The notes beneath the pieces were generated by a model. It ran no database searches. It saw nothing but the letters and a program-made list of their open reading frames with translations, and was not told the origin of the DNA. The translations under genes and the position numbers were made by a program. DNA of 64,000 nt. Source: Clostridium manihotivorum (GTDB lineage Bacteria > Bacillota > Clostridia > Clostridiales > Clostridiaceae). The DNA is taken from the NCBI RefSeq assembly GCF_004015185.1, contig NZ_CP025746.1, positions 2,745,776-2,809,775 of the forward strand, in the 5' to 3' direction. Positions 24,361-32,306 of the stretch are shown here, one piece after another. Position 1 is the stretch's first letter; every line of letters starts with the position of its first letter.

Positions 24361-24402
24361 CCTTGTAATTAGAGAGAAATTTCAATTACGAGGAGAATAC
24401 AT

Positions 24403-25739
24403 ATGAATACTAAGTCACAAGAATTGAGATCCACTTTATTTGAACTTATTCAAGAGCTTCGCGATAATCCTAAAGAGAATATTAGGAATCCCGACAAGGA
24501 TTTCCTTAGAAATCGAAAACTTCCCTTTGATAAAATAATTTTTTCTTTGCTAGGAATGGAAGGAAATACTTTAAGTAATGAGCTTTTAAATCAATGGGGA
24601 TGCTCTATTGACACAGCTACATCGGCGGCCTTTGTTCAACAAAGGGCAAAGATCTTGACTACGGCATTTGAAAAATTATTTCATAACTTCGTTAACAAAA
24701 CAACAACTGATTATCTATTTAAAGGCTATCGCCTTTTGGCTGTCGATGGATCTGACATACATATTCCAACAAATAAAAACGATTTGGATTCCTTATATGA
24801 ATTTAAAGACTCTAGGAAACCGTACAACCTTTTGCATTTAAATGCATTATACGATCTTAATCAACATACCTACGAGGACGTAATTGTGCTGAGAAGAAAG
24901 CTTTCCAATGAATGTAAGGCATTAACAGACATGGTAGACAGATCTACTATTAAAACTCCAGCAATTATCCTTGCGGATCGAGGGTATGAATCTTATAACA
25001 ATATGGCACACATTCAACAAAAAGGATGGAAATTCTAATAAGAATAAAAGATTTTCATGGTCATGCATCAGGTATTTTACATGGATTTGAACTTCCATCT
25101 GCTGATGAATTTGATGTTGATATTGATTTAAACCTTACTAGAAAACAAACTAATAAAGTGAAAGAATTGCTTAAGGATAAAAACCATTATAGACTAATTG
25201 GGAAAAATAAGACATTTGACTATCTCCCAGAGACAAATAGAAAAAGTGATCCTACAGTAATGTACAAACTACCGTTTCGGATTGTACGATTTAAAATTAC
25301 TGATGATACTTATGAGGTTGTTGTTACAAACCTAGATAGAACGAAATTTTCACCTCAAACACTAAAAGAACTCTATTTCAAGCGTTGGGGAATTGAAACA
25401 TCATTCCGTGATTTGAAATATACTATTGGATTGCTACATTTTCATTCAAAAAAGGTGGAGTACATACTTCAGGAAATATATGCAAGGCTAATTATGTACA
25501 ACTTTTCTGAAATAATTACCCAACACGTAATCATAAAGAAAAGGAACAGGAAATACGACTACAAAGTCAACTTTTCTGTTGCAGCGCATATATGCCGACA
25601 GTTTTTCCTTGGTAAAGTTACTCCACCTAATATAGAAGCTTTGATTGCTAGGCACATAACACCGATTCGACCTGGTCGTTCGCGACCTAGAAATATGTCT
25701 GAAAAAACATCCGTAAGCTTCATGTATAGAGTAGCATAA
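24403..25739 (+). pseudogene. IS4 family transposase, single frameshift
   Basis: Two overlapping frames together give a 440-residue transposase. The first (24403-25038) has DGSDIHIP (first catalytic Asp) and ILADRGYES (second Asp). The second (in frame to 25739) has LYFKRWGIETSFRDLK, the Y-R-E-K signature with the catalytic Glu. The break is at about 25033, where TGGAAATTCTAATAAG would read WKFLIR if one more T were present. So it is a one-base deletion in a short A/T run rather than a known programmed site. The start has GAGGAG upstream. Confidence 0.85.
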
Positions 25740-25960
25740 TAATGATTAATTTAATAGTTTTTTTTAGCGGGATATATGCCTGCTTTATTTGCATGCAATT
25801 TTTAAAATTATTTTCTTCATTTCGGTTGAACATTTACAGCTAACTCTGAAAAAAGAAGCTATCACTTTATGTAATAGCTTCTTGAATTCTCTTAACTTAA
25901 TGCCATTGAGAAAGTCGCTTTAGTGATTTTTTATAGATATATTTAGTTTATGTTTATAGA

Positions 25961-26212
25961 CTAGCCTTTAAGGCCATTTGCCTGTCTTTCCATATTTTCT
26001 ACAACAACGTCGTGAATTTCTCCTAATGAAGCACAGTACTCAAGGATTTCCCATGGCTTATTAGTATGAAAGTGTATCTTAATAAGTTCATCATCTCCAA
26101 CTGCAAGCAAGGAATCACCTTCAAAGTTTTCAGTAATATAATCGTTAATATCATCCTCTGAAAGATTCTGTCCTGCTATTAATAACTGAGTATCAAATTT
26201 AAATTCAATCAT
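25961..26212 (-). CDS. Stand-alone YloV/DAK-like C-terminal domain, 83 residues
   Basis: An 83-residue protein with the text GDSLLAVGDDELIKIHFHTN and EILEYCASLGEIHDVVVENM, which matches the module following the DAK2 (dihydroxyacetone-kinase-like) domain in YloV/FakA-type fatty acid kinases. The kinase part is absent. AAGGAG stands seven bases before the ATG, and no frame remnants of a kinase extend upstream, so it looks like a genuine small gene rather than a fresh truncation. It may be a binding module; the exact role is unknown. Its original terminator appears to have been the one broken by the IS. Confidence 0.75.
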   Translation of the reverse strand: MIEFKFDTQLLIAGQNLSEDDINDYITENFEGDSLLAVGDDELIKIHFHTNKPWEILEYCASLGEIHDVVVENMERQANGLKG

Positions 26213-26479
26213 AAATATTCTCCTTTTCTAATTAACAAACAATTGATTAAGTATTAGCTAATCTATAGTAGAAGGCTAATAGTAAATTAACTAATATATT
26301 CTATTATACATAAAGTAAGGATAATAAATCCAGTGTTAATTGATAATTTGTTTCATTTACTGCGAAACCATTAAGTGTCAGCTCCATAAATGACTTGAAA
26401 AAAGTATAATTAGTTGAAAAATATTACTTATATGATATAATGTTGTCTAATATATTGAGAAAAGAGGTGTTGAGGAACT

Positions 26480-27286
26480 ATGAGCATTAAAGAAGAGTAT
26501 TGTTTAGAAAGCCAAGAAAACAAAGTTTCAGCTGTATATGATGTTTTTGATGAGTCCTTAAGGTTAGCGTCAAAAGCTGGTAGAGTTGAGTTTTTAACAA
26601 CTGTAAGGCAGATTGAAAAATATCTTAAACCTGGGATGAGAATATTAGATTTAGGCCCTGGAACAGGGGAGTACAGCTTTTATTTTGCTAAAAAGGGCTT
26701 TGAAGTAACAGCAGTGGAGATAGTAGAGAAGCATGTGAAACAAATAAAAGAAAAGATTACGGAAGACATTTCTCTTGAGGTGTTTCAAGGCAATGCAGTT
26801 GATTTATCAGTGCTAGAAGATAAGTCTTATGATGTTGTTCTAAGCTTTGGACCGCTATATCATTTCCTGAAAGATGAGGACAAACTTACTCATATAAAGG
26901 AAGTAAAGCGAGTTTGCAAAGATAATGGAAAGATGTTCTTTGCTTTTATTTCTAATGATATGGTTATTACAACTGAGGCTATGTGTTATAATCCTAACTA
27001 TTTTAAGAGTGAAAACTACAATCATGAAACCTTCAAGGTAGTAGATGAACCTTTTGTCTTTCATACAGTAGATGCTTGTAGAAATCTAATCAACACTTCT
27101 GCTTTGAAAATTATTGGTGAAGTTGCTGCAGATGGCTTAAGTGAATTGTTAGCAAACAAAATCAATAGTATGGATGATAAGAGCTATGAAGCTTGGCTTA
27201 ACTATCATTTCTACTGCTGCGAAAAGCCAGAATTCTTTGGAGCAAGTAATCATCTTTTATTCATAGCAGAGAAGTTTAATGGTTAG
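26480..27286 (+). CDS. Class I SAM-dependent methyltransferase
   Basis: A 268-residue methyltransferase. Motif I is MRILDLGPGTGEYSFYFAKK (about residues 53-72), the strand-2 acid is in VTAVEIVEKH, and motif IV is SYDVVLSFGPLYHF. The C-terminal half has an extra helical/beta insert (LSELLANKINSMDDKSYEAW). The acceptor is unknown. GAGGTGTTGAGG precedes the ATG. It is distinct from the other two methyltransferases in the window (2608 and 46353). Monocistronic. Confidence 0.85.
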   Translation: MSIKEEYCLESQENKVSAVYDVFDESLRLASKAGRVEFLTTVRQIEKYLKPGMRILDLGPGTGEYSFYFAKKGFEVTAVEIVEKHVKQIKEKITEDISLEVFQGNAVDLSVLEDKSYDVVLSFGPLYHFLKDEDKLTHIKEVKRVCKDNGKMFFAFISNDMVITTEAMCYNPNYFKSENYNHETFKVVDEPFVFHTVDACRNLINTSALKIIGEVAADGLSELLANKINSMDDKSYEAWLNYHFYCCEKPEFFGASNHLLFIAEKFNG

Positions 27287-27368
27287 TTTATGCATCTTTG
27301 ATAATATTGTCAAATATAGCATAATAAAAGACTATATATTTTATTAAATAATATTGGGGAGAGTATAA

Positions 27369-28268
27369 ATGATTATAATTAAAACTGAACATGTTATACA
27401 CAACATGTCGAAGGATAATAAACCTGTGGCTTTTTGCAAATCTGGTGATATAGTTGAATTCCATACTTTAGATTGCTTTAATAATGAGCTACTGCCTGAA
27501 GGGACAAAGTGCGGAGTAGACAATAAATCTATAGGGAATCCAGCAACGGGACCTTTATATATTGAAGGAGCAAAGCAAGGTGATACATTAAAGGTTGAGA
27601 TTTTAGATATTACCGTAGGGACATTGGGTGTAAATGTTATTGGGTCTAACTGCAACAGTTTAAGCGAGAAAAACTTGAAGTTTGAAACTAAAAGACTTGC
27701 TGTTGAGCAGGGAATCGCCAAAATTATTAAGGAGATATCCGTGCCTATAGAGCCTATGATAGGAGTTATTGGGGTTGCTCCAGCTTACGAAGAGATATCA
27801 ACTTTTATGCCTGGCAATCACGGAGGAAACATGGATTGTAGACAGATTAAGAAAGGTTCTGTGTTATACCTGCCAGTATTTACAGAAGGAGCCTTACTTG
27901 CAATTGGAGATATACATGCTCTTATGGGGGACGGAGAAGTTGGTGGCTGCGGCCTTGAGATTGAAGGTACAATAAAGCTTAAGGTTACAGTAATTCCTGA
28001 AGTGAGCAGAAGGGCTCCAGCTGTGTTTGTAGATGGAAAATGGATGGCAATTGCTTCCTGTAGTAGCTTAGATGAAGCAGCTGATGAAGCTACTGCAATG
28101 ATGTTAAGCTTTCTAGTAGAAGAGGTAGGTCTGGACTCCTATGATGCTGGCGTACTTCTAAGTCTTTGTGGAAATCTAGCTGTTTGTCAAAAGGTTAATT
28201 CTTACAAAACAGTCAGAATGGAACTTCCACTTTGCTACTTGAGTAAATTTGGATACGTACCATATTAA
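27369..28268 (+). CDS. Acetamidase/formamidase family hydrolase
   Basis: A 299-residue protein of the acetamidase/formamidase family. It has GNPATGPLYIEGAKQGDTL (about residues 57-75), MPGNHGGNMDCRQI (about 148-161) and GDIHALMGDGEVGGCGLEIE (about 179-198), where the Glu, His and Asp residues form the metal/catalytic site. The family hydrolyses formamide or short amides to ammonia and acid, in the cytosol. Length and motifs are complete. GGGGAGAG lies ahead of the ATG. No amide transporter is adjacent, so the physiological substrate is open. Confidence 0.9.
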   Translation: MIIIKTEHVIHNMSKDNKPVAFCKSGDIVEFHTLDCFNNELLPEGTKCGVDNKSIGNPATGPLYIEGAKQGDTLKVEILDITVGTLGVNVIGSNCNSLSEKNLKFETKRLAVEQGIAKIIKEISVPIEPMIGVIGVAPAYEEISTFMPGNHGGNMDCRQIKKGSVLYLPVFTEGALLAIGDIHALMGDGEVGGCGLEIEGTIKLKVTVIPEVSRRAPAVFVDGKWMAIASCSSLDEAADEATAMMLSFLVEEVGLDSYDAGVLLSLCGNLAVCQKVNSYKTVRMELPLCYLSKFGYVPY

Positions 28269-28317
28269 GGAGCCACAAATTCTTCGAAGGAATTAAAAAA
28301 GTCTTTGCGCTCTTAAA

Positions 28318-28431
28318 GATCTATCACTTCAATCCCAAATATAGTTTCAAAACTCCTCTGGGTTTTGAGAGGAGAATTTGAAACTATAAATTTTAGTATG
28401 AAGTGCTACATATAAAGATTTACCACATCTA
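28318..28431 (+). repeat. Dispersed hairpin repeat, family 2, copy
   Basis: A long stem: ATAGTTTCAAAACTCCTCT pairs with GAGAGGAGAATTTGAAACTAT around GGGTTTT, then the shared block AAATTTTAGTATGAAGTG. The outer ends (ATCTATCACTTC and GAAGTGCTACAT) are also inverted. Most symmetrical copy of the family. Confidence 0.65.
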
Positions 28432-28507
28432 TCTGAAAGCTATTTTTAAGCATAACCTAGAATAGCAATTGGCAAGTATACTGAGGTAAGATAAGGAGAT
28501 AATGCAG

Positions 28508-28849
28508 ATGGGATTCTTAAGCAATTTATTTAGAAAAAAAGAAGAGGAGCAAGTCCGAAATCCGTCTGGTATCTATACATTTTATATTGAAGATATATTC
28601 ACGATTACGAAATTAGGCTGCATAGTAGTTGGAATAGTGAAAGGTGCAGATATACATCTAGGCGATGAGGTGTACATAGTAGACACTAAGGGGAACAGAT
28701 TGAAATCCAAGGTTATGGGTATGGAAAATCCAAGGTTTGGTAAGATGAACGTAGCACCTATTGGAAGAAACATAGGTATTCTTCTATCTGATATTGAAGC
28801 TACTCAGGTAAGTAAGGGAGATATTCCAACTAATAGAAGAGAAAATTAA
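28508..28849 (+). CDS. Lone EF-Tu domain II-like beta-barrel protein
   Basis: A 113-residue protein. After a basic start (MGFLSNLFRKKEEE) comes a beta-barrel like domain II of translation GTPases: FYIEDIFTITKLGCIVVGIV, then KGADIHLGDEVYI and NIGILLSDIEATQVSKGDI, the typical F-x-I-x-x-G...G...V-GD...G-L-x-I...GD pattern. There is no GTPase domain. Its partner is unknown; a role in binding RNA, tRNA or a translation factor is a guess. AAGGAG favours ATG 28508 (nine bases) over ATG 28502 (three bases). Single gene between a family 2 repeat and a MerR promoter. Confidence 0.75.
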   Translation: MGFLSNLFRKKEEEQVRNPSGIYTFYIEDIFTITKLGCIVVGIVKGADIHLGDEVYIVDTKGNRLKSKVMGMENPRFGKMNVAPIGRNIGILLSDIEATQVSKGDIPTNRREN

Positions 28850-28885
28850 TATAAAATATATATAATTTTATATTATAAATAAATA

Positions 28886-28916
28886 TTGACTCTCACATAG
28901 TGGTAGGCATTATTCT
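28886..28916 (+). promoter_or_regulatory. MerR-type promoter with a 19-bp spacer
   Basis: TTGACT (28886-28891), 19 bases, TATTCT (28911-28916). The spacer contains the imperfect dyad CTCTCACATAGTGGTAG. It is 44 bases before the MerR gene start, suggesting autoregulation by the product. Confidence 0.65.
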
Positions 28917-28959
28917 AAATATGTCATTCGAATGGCAGTAATAGATAGGAGTTGATTTT

Positions 28960-29775
28960 ATGTTCAAGATTGGAGACTTTTCAAAGCTAACAAAAGTTTC
29001 TATACGGATGCTCAGATATTATGATGAAGTTGGACTTTTTAAGCCTGAAGGAATCGATGATTTTACTGGATACAGATATTATTCAGCAAAACAAATTTTA
29101 GAGCTTAACTTAATAGTAGCCTTGAGAGACATGGGCTTTAATGTAGCAGACATAGCTCTGTTTATAAAGGAAAGATCTAAAGAAAAGCTAGAGGAAATCC
29201 TAAAGGTGAAAAGTGAAGAAGTTGAAAATAATATAAGAGCAGAGCAGATAAAGCTTGAAAGAATTAACTCCACCATAAAGGATATGAAAGAGGAGAGAGT
29301 TAATATGAAATATAACGTTACATTAAAGGAAATACCAAGCCATAAGGTCATCTCGTTAAGAGATACTATACCAGCTTATACTGCAGAAGGAATGCTTTGG
29401 GCTAGATTAAGTGAATACTTGATGAAAAGAAATATTCCGTGCAATGATTTTGCATATGCGACTTATCATGATGAGGGATATAAAGAAGGACAAGTTGATG
29501 TAGAGGTAGTAATGGGTGTTTATAGTTTGATGAAGGATGATAGCGGTTTTGTATTCAAGGAGACTGAAGCTGTTGAGCAGGCTGCTAGTATATTAGTTCC
29601 TGGGGAGTATTCTAATTTGACAGGCGCATATAATTTTCTAGCAAATTGGATCGAAGAAAATGGATTTGCTATGTGCGGCAATCCACGTCAGGTCGCTATA
29701 AAAGGTCCATGGAATGAAACAAATACAGAAGATTATTTGAGTGAAATACAGATACCAGTAAAGAAGCAGCAATAA
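28960..29775 (+). CDS. MerR family regulator with GyrI-like ligand domain (BmrR type)
   Basis: A 271-residue regulator. The MerR winged helix (residues 1-70; FKIGDFSKLTKVSIRMLRYY) is followed by a dimerisation helix (80-120) and a C-terminal GyrI-like (SRPBCC-unrelated, Rob/BmrR type) ligand domain (about 125-265). This is the architecture of BmrR and related multidrug-sensing activators. The start has GGAG at a suitable distance. The 19-bp-spacer promoter at 28886-28916 is its probable target. No efflux gene is adjacent downstream; only a repeat and a gap follow. Confidence 0.9.
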   Translation: MFKIGDFSKLTKVSIRMLRYYDEVGLFKPEGIDDFTGYRYYSAKQILELNLIVALRDMGFNVADIALFIKERSKEKLEEILKVKSEEVENNIRAEQIKLERINSTIKDMKEERVNMKYNVTLKEIPSHKVISLRDTIPAYTAEGMLWARLSEYLMKRNIPCNDFAYATYHDEGYKEGQVDVEVVMGVYSLMKDDSGFVFKETEAVEQAASILVPGEYSNLTGAYNFLANWIEENGFAMCGNPRQVAIKGPWNETNTEDYLSEIQIPVKKQQ

Positions 29776-29847
29776 AATGAATTAGTTCATAAGTAAAGAT
29801 TCCATACGATTGAAAATATAGTTTTCAAACTTAAAAGGAAGTTTAAA

Positions 29848-29942
29848 GGTGTACCACTTCTATACTAAGTGTATTTTCTTATTAACTCTGGTTACAAGAA
29901 GGAGAATTTGAAAATATAAATTTTAGTAAGAAGTGGTATGTC
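29848..29942 (+). repeat. Dispersed hairpin repeat, family 2, copy
   Basis: Runs from GTGTACCACTTC to AGAAGTGGTATGTC, with inverted ends and the internal block GAATTTGAAAATATAAATTT. The 600-base gap 29776-30378 holds this copy and otherwise only A/T-rich sequence with no clear gene; a 16-codon ORF starting at about 30331 runs into the IS3 end. Confidence 0.65.
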
Positions 29943-30378
29943 TATCTTCTACATTATTTTATCTTCTGGCATCAAAGCTATTAGGTATATGGACAAAGCA
30001 GGGGACTGTTAAGATAAGTGAGTAATGAAAATATCAAATGTACTTTGGCCATAAGAGAATTAAGTAATTCAACTGTAGATAAAAAAATATATTTTTCACC
30101 TAATACAAAATTTGTTATTATAGTTGAATATATTAAGAATACATATATTTATTTTAAATAATAACTTGATTATATGCTTATTGCATCCATTTTCTTATTC
30201 TTACTCAATATTATATTGATTTTGATCATGTGATAAACTAATCAACTATTTGTATAATTTATATTATTACAGAGTTTGGAAATACATCAATAGTGTGAGG
30301 TAAATAATATTATAAGGGAATGGAAAAGATATGAGTATAGTGGCTCGATTGTCAAGACAAAAATATTTAAGTTTACAA

Positions 30379-31602
30379 TGAACCATATTTTACCATTATG
30401 TAGTTGCACTATGCAGTAATACCAAGTAGCACAGGATAGTAGTTTTCTGCCGGAGTTTGATAGCCAAGTGCAGAGTGGAGCTTTTCAAAATTGTAGCTGT
30501 GGATAAAATCACCAATCTGCTTACGGGCATCTCTTATGTTAACATAGTCCTTCAGGTAGACTTCGTCATATTTGAGCGTGCGGAACCAGCGTTCAATCAT
30601 GATATTGTCTGCCCATCTGCTCTTACCATCCATGCTAATTTTGACTCTATGGTTTTCCACAAAGCTAATATACTCATGACCTGTGAATTGGCTGCCTTGA
30701 TCAGAGTTCAATGTTTCAGGTTTAGCAACAGAAAAGGCTTTTTCAAGAGCGCTTTTAACCATATTTGTGGATAACGTATCGTCCAGCTCCCAGACTACGA
30801 TGAGACGACTGTGCCAGTCGATAATGGCTGTCAGATAGACAAAACCATGTTTGAGGCGGATGTAGGTTATATCGATAGACCATGCTTGATTCGGCCTTAC
30901 AATATCCACATTCCTAAGAAGATAAGGGTATATCTTGTGTCCTTTAGCAGGCTTGGACAGGTTGGGTTTAGGGTAAATCGCATGTATGTCCATATCCTGC
31001 ATGTACCTGCGAGTCTTCAATCTACCTATATCGAATCCTTGTATGCCGCAAATGCTTTTGAAATCTGCCTGGGAGCCCCAGGATGGGTTGTCAGTGTGCA
31101 TTCTATCTATGGAGTCTTTTATAGCTAATTCTGTTTCAGACGGACTTTTACTCTTGTAGTATGCACTGGTACGGTTTACGTCCAGTAATTCAGCTACTGT
31201 GGATAAAGGGAGTTCCTTGCTATCTTTTTGGGCGCGGAGTAAATTTACTCTCCCAATCAGGTCCAAAGAGTTCTTCAGATTTTTTTTGAGCCAATCAACC
31301 TGCGTAGTTAACTGACCAACTTTCTTATATAGATCATCCTTCTCCGCTTCGCTTGATTTAAGGCTTTCTTTAAGCTTTTCATCCTTTTTATTATCAAAGG
31401 CATTGGCGGCGTTTTCGAGGAATTCGCTCTTCCAGTTACGCAACTGGTTTGGAGCAATCTCGTGTTCACTTGCCAGCTGGCTCAACTCCTTTTCGCCTTT
31501 TAGTAGCTCTATTATTACTTTAGCTTTGAATTCTGGTGTGAATGTTCTTTTTCTCATAATGAAAACCTGCTTTCTTTTGATACTTTTATTATATCAGGTT
31601 CA
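30379..31602 (-). mobile_element. IS3-type insertion sequence
   Basis: Likely ends are TGAACC (30379-30384) and GGTTCA (31597-31602); further bases match only partly. The element carries one long leftward transposase gene. I see no target duplication, so the insertion may be old or one end may have changed. Exact boundaries are uncertain by a few bases. Confidence 0.7.
30409..31557 (-). CDS. IS3 family transposase, single fused reading frame
   Basis: A 382-residue transposase. The N-terminal helix-turn-helix (TFTPEFKAKVIIELLKGE) and leucine-zipper-like part (residues 65-100) correspond to OrfA, and the C-terminal integrase core to OrfB. The catalytic triad is visible: SIDITYI (Asp), LNSDQGSQF (Asp) and NIMIERWFRTLKYDEVY (Glu). 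In most IS3 members the two parts are joined by a -1 frameshift; here they are in one frame throughout. The gene looks intact, so the element may be active. Confidence 0.9.
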   Translation of the reverse strand: MRKRTFTPEFKAKVIIELLKGEKELSQLASEHEIAPNQLRNWKSEFLENAANAFDNKKDEKLKESLKSSEAEKDDLYKKVGQLTTQVDWLKKNLKNSLDLIGRVNLLRAQKDSKELPLSTVAELLDVNRTSAYYKSKSPSETELAIKDSIDRMHTDNPSWGSQADFKSICGIQGFDIGRLKTRRYMQDMDIHAIYPKPNLSKPAKGHKIYPYLLRNVDIVRPNQAWSIDITYIRLKHGFVYLTAIIDWHSRLIVVWELDDTLSTNMVKSALEKAFSVAKPETLNSDQGSQFTGHEYISFVENHRVKISMDGKSRWADNIMIERWFRTLKYDEVYLKDYVNIRDARKQIGDFIHSYNFEKLHSALGYQTPAENYYPVLLGITA

Positions 31603-31666
31603 TTATATTTAACTCATATTTTTGTTGAGTTTTCTTAGACCATTATAGAGTACAAGGTTAATTTGC

Positions 31667-31993
31667 ATGTCAATTGACCTACTAATGGTAGTAATCAATA
31701 TAGTTTTGGGAATGTTATTTATAAAATCAAAGGGGAAAGGTTGTAATTTTCTTTCAGGATATAATCTTGCAACTTCAGAAGACCGAAGCAACTATGATGA
31801 GGTAGCGATTTGTAATTATGTTGGAAAAACAATTTTGCTATGGGCAGTGTTCTTTGTAATAGGTGCAGTAGTGGATTATTTTTATCAAGGATTTGGAATT
31901 AAACTCGCATTTTCACTATTAATAATCGCTTTAGCCTATTACATCTATATTAGATATAAGAAATTTGATGAAAAATTTAAAATAGCTAAGTGA
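31667..31993 (+). CDS. DUF3784 family membrane protein
   Basis: A 108-residue membrane protein with hydrophobic segments at about residues 5-20, 55-68 and 75-92. The conserved cytosolic text is KGKGCNFLSGYNLATSEDRS followed by NYDEVAICNYVGK, the DUF3784 signature. Function unknown. There is no convincing ribosome binding site before ATG 31667 or the in-frame ATG 31685, and the IS3 element ends 65 bases upstream, so its own promoter may have been displaced. Confidence 0.65.
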   Translation: MSIDLLMVVINIVLGMLFIKSKGKGCNFLSGYNLATSEDRSNYDEVAICNYVGKTILLWAVFFVIGAVVDYFYQGFGIKLAFSLLIIALAYYIYIRYKKFDEKFKIAK

Positions 31994-32149
31994 ATTTATA
32001 AGCCTATGCTAATATTAAAGCATAGGTTTTACTTTTGTTAGAAAGAGATATACGCAAACATAGGTTAAGGCTAATATATCACAAATTCTCTAAAAAAAAA
32101 GCTATTGAGATATAAGTGATTTGTACATGAATTTATAGAACTCTTATTG

Positions 32150-32185
32150 GAAACTTAATTTCAATACGGTACTTTAACAGAGCCT
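32150..32185 (+). repeat. Dispersed repeat, family 3, copy
   Basis: AATTTCAATACGGTACTTTAACAGAGCC type sequence (core TTTCAATACGGTACTTTAAC). It matches 10277, 19718 and the inverted copy at 63886. The rest of the 32.0-32.3 kb gap holds nothing I can identify. Confidence 0.5.
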
Positions 32186-32306
32186 ACATTTTAAACTCTC
32201 AGATGTAAGGCTTAGCAAGTTTTCTAATATTTAAAGATACACCACAATTAATATCAAAATAATGTTTTCAGAACGTAGTACTATTTATACAAAGGAGGGA
32301 TTTTCC

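Larger units (their letters stand above)
24217..25910 (+). mobile_element. IS4-type insertion sequence, 1694 bp, with frameshifted transposase
   Basis: Terminal inverted repeats are CTCAATGTCATTAAGTTAAG (24217-24236) and its inverted partner (25891-25910) with one mismatch. The 7-base direct repeats AAAGTCG (24210-24216 and 25911-25917) are the target duplication. Inside lies a single DDE transposase reading frame, broken once. A strong hairpin precedes the transposase and another (25853-25883) follows it. The ends and target duplication are intact, so the insertion is recent, but the element is likely non-autonomous. Confidence 0.9.
24200..25932. other. Terminator split by the IS4-type insertion
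   Basis: Removing the IS and one copy of its duplicated target leaves ATCACTAAAG, loop AAAGTCG, CTTTAGTGAT and six T: a perfect 10-bp rho-independent hairpin. The left arm is at 24200-24209 and the right arm with T run at 25918-25932. It once served the CPBP gene on the left and probably the DAK-like gene on the right. Confidence 0.85.

Noticed and set aside
25000..25060. Programmed ribosomal frameshift in the IS4 transposase
   Set aside because: No slippery heptamer or downstream structure of the usual type; a one-base deletion explains it better.
30331..30381. 16-codon ORF running into the IS3 end as an interrupted gene
   Set aside because: Too short to identify, and the sequence beyond the IS (DUF3784 gene) does not continue it.
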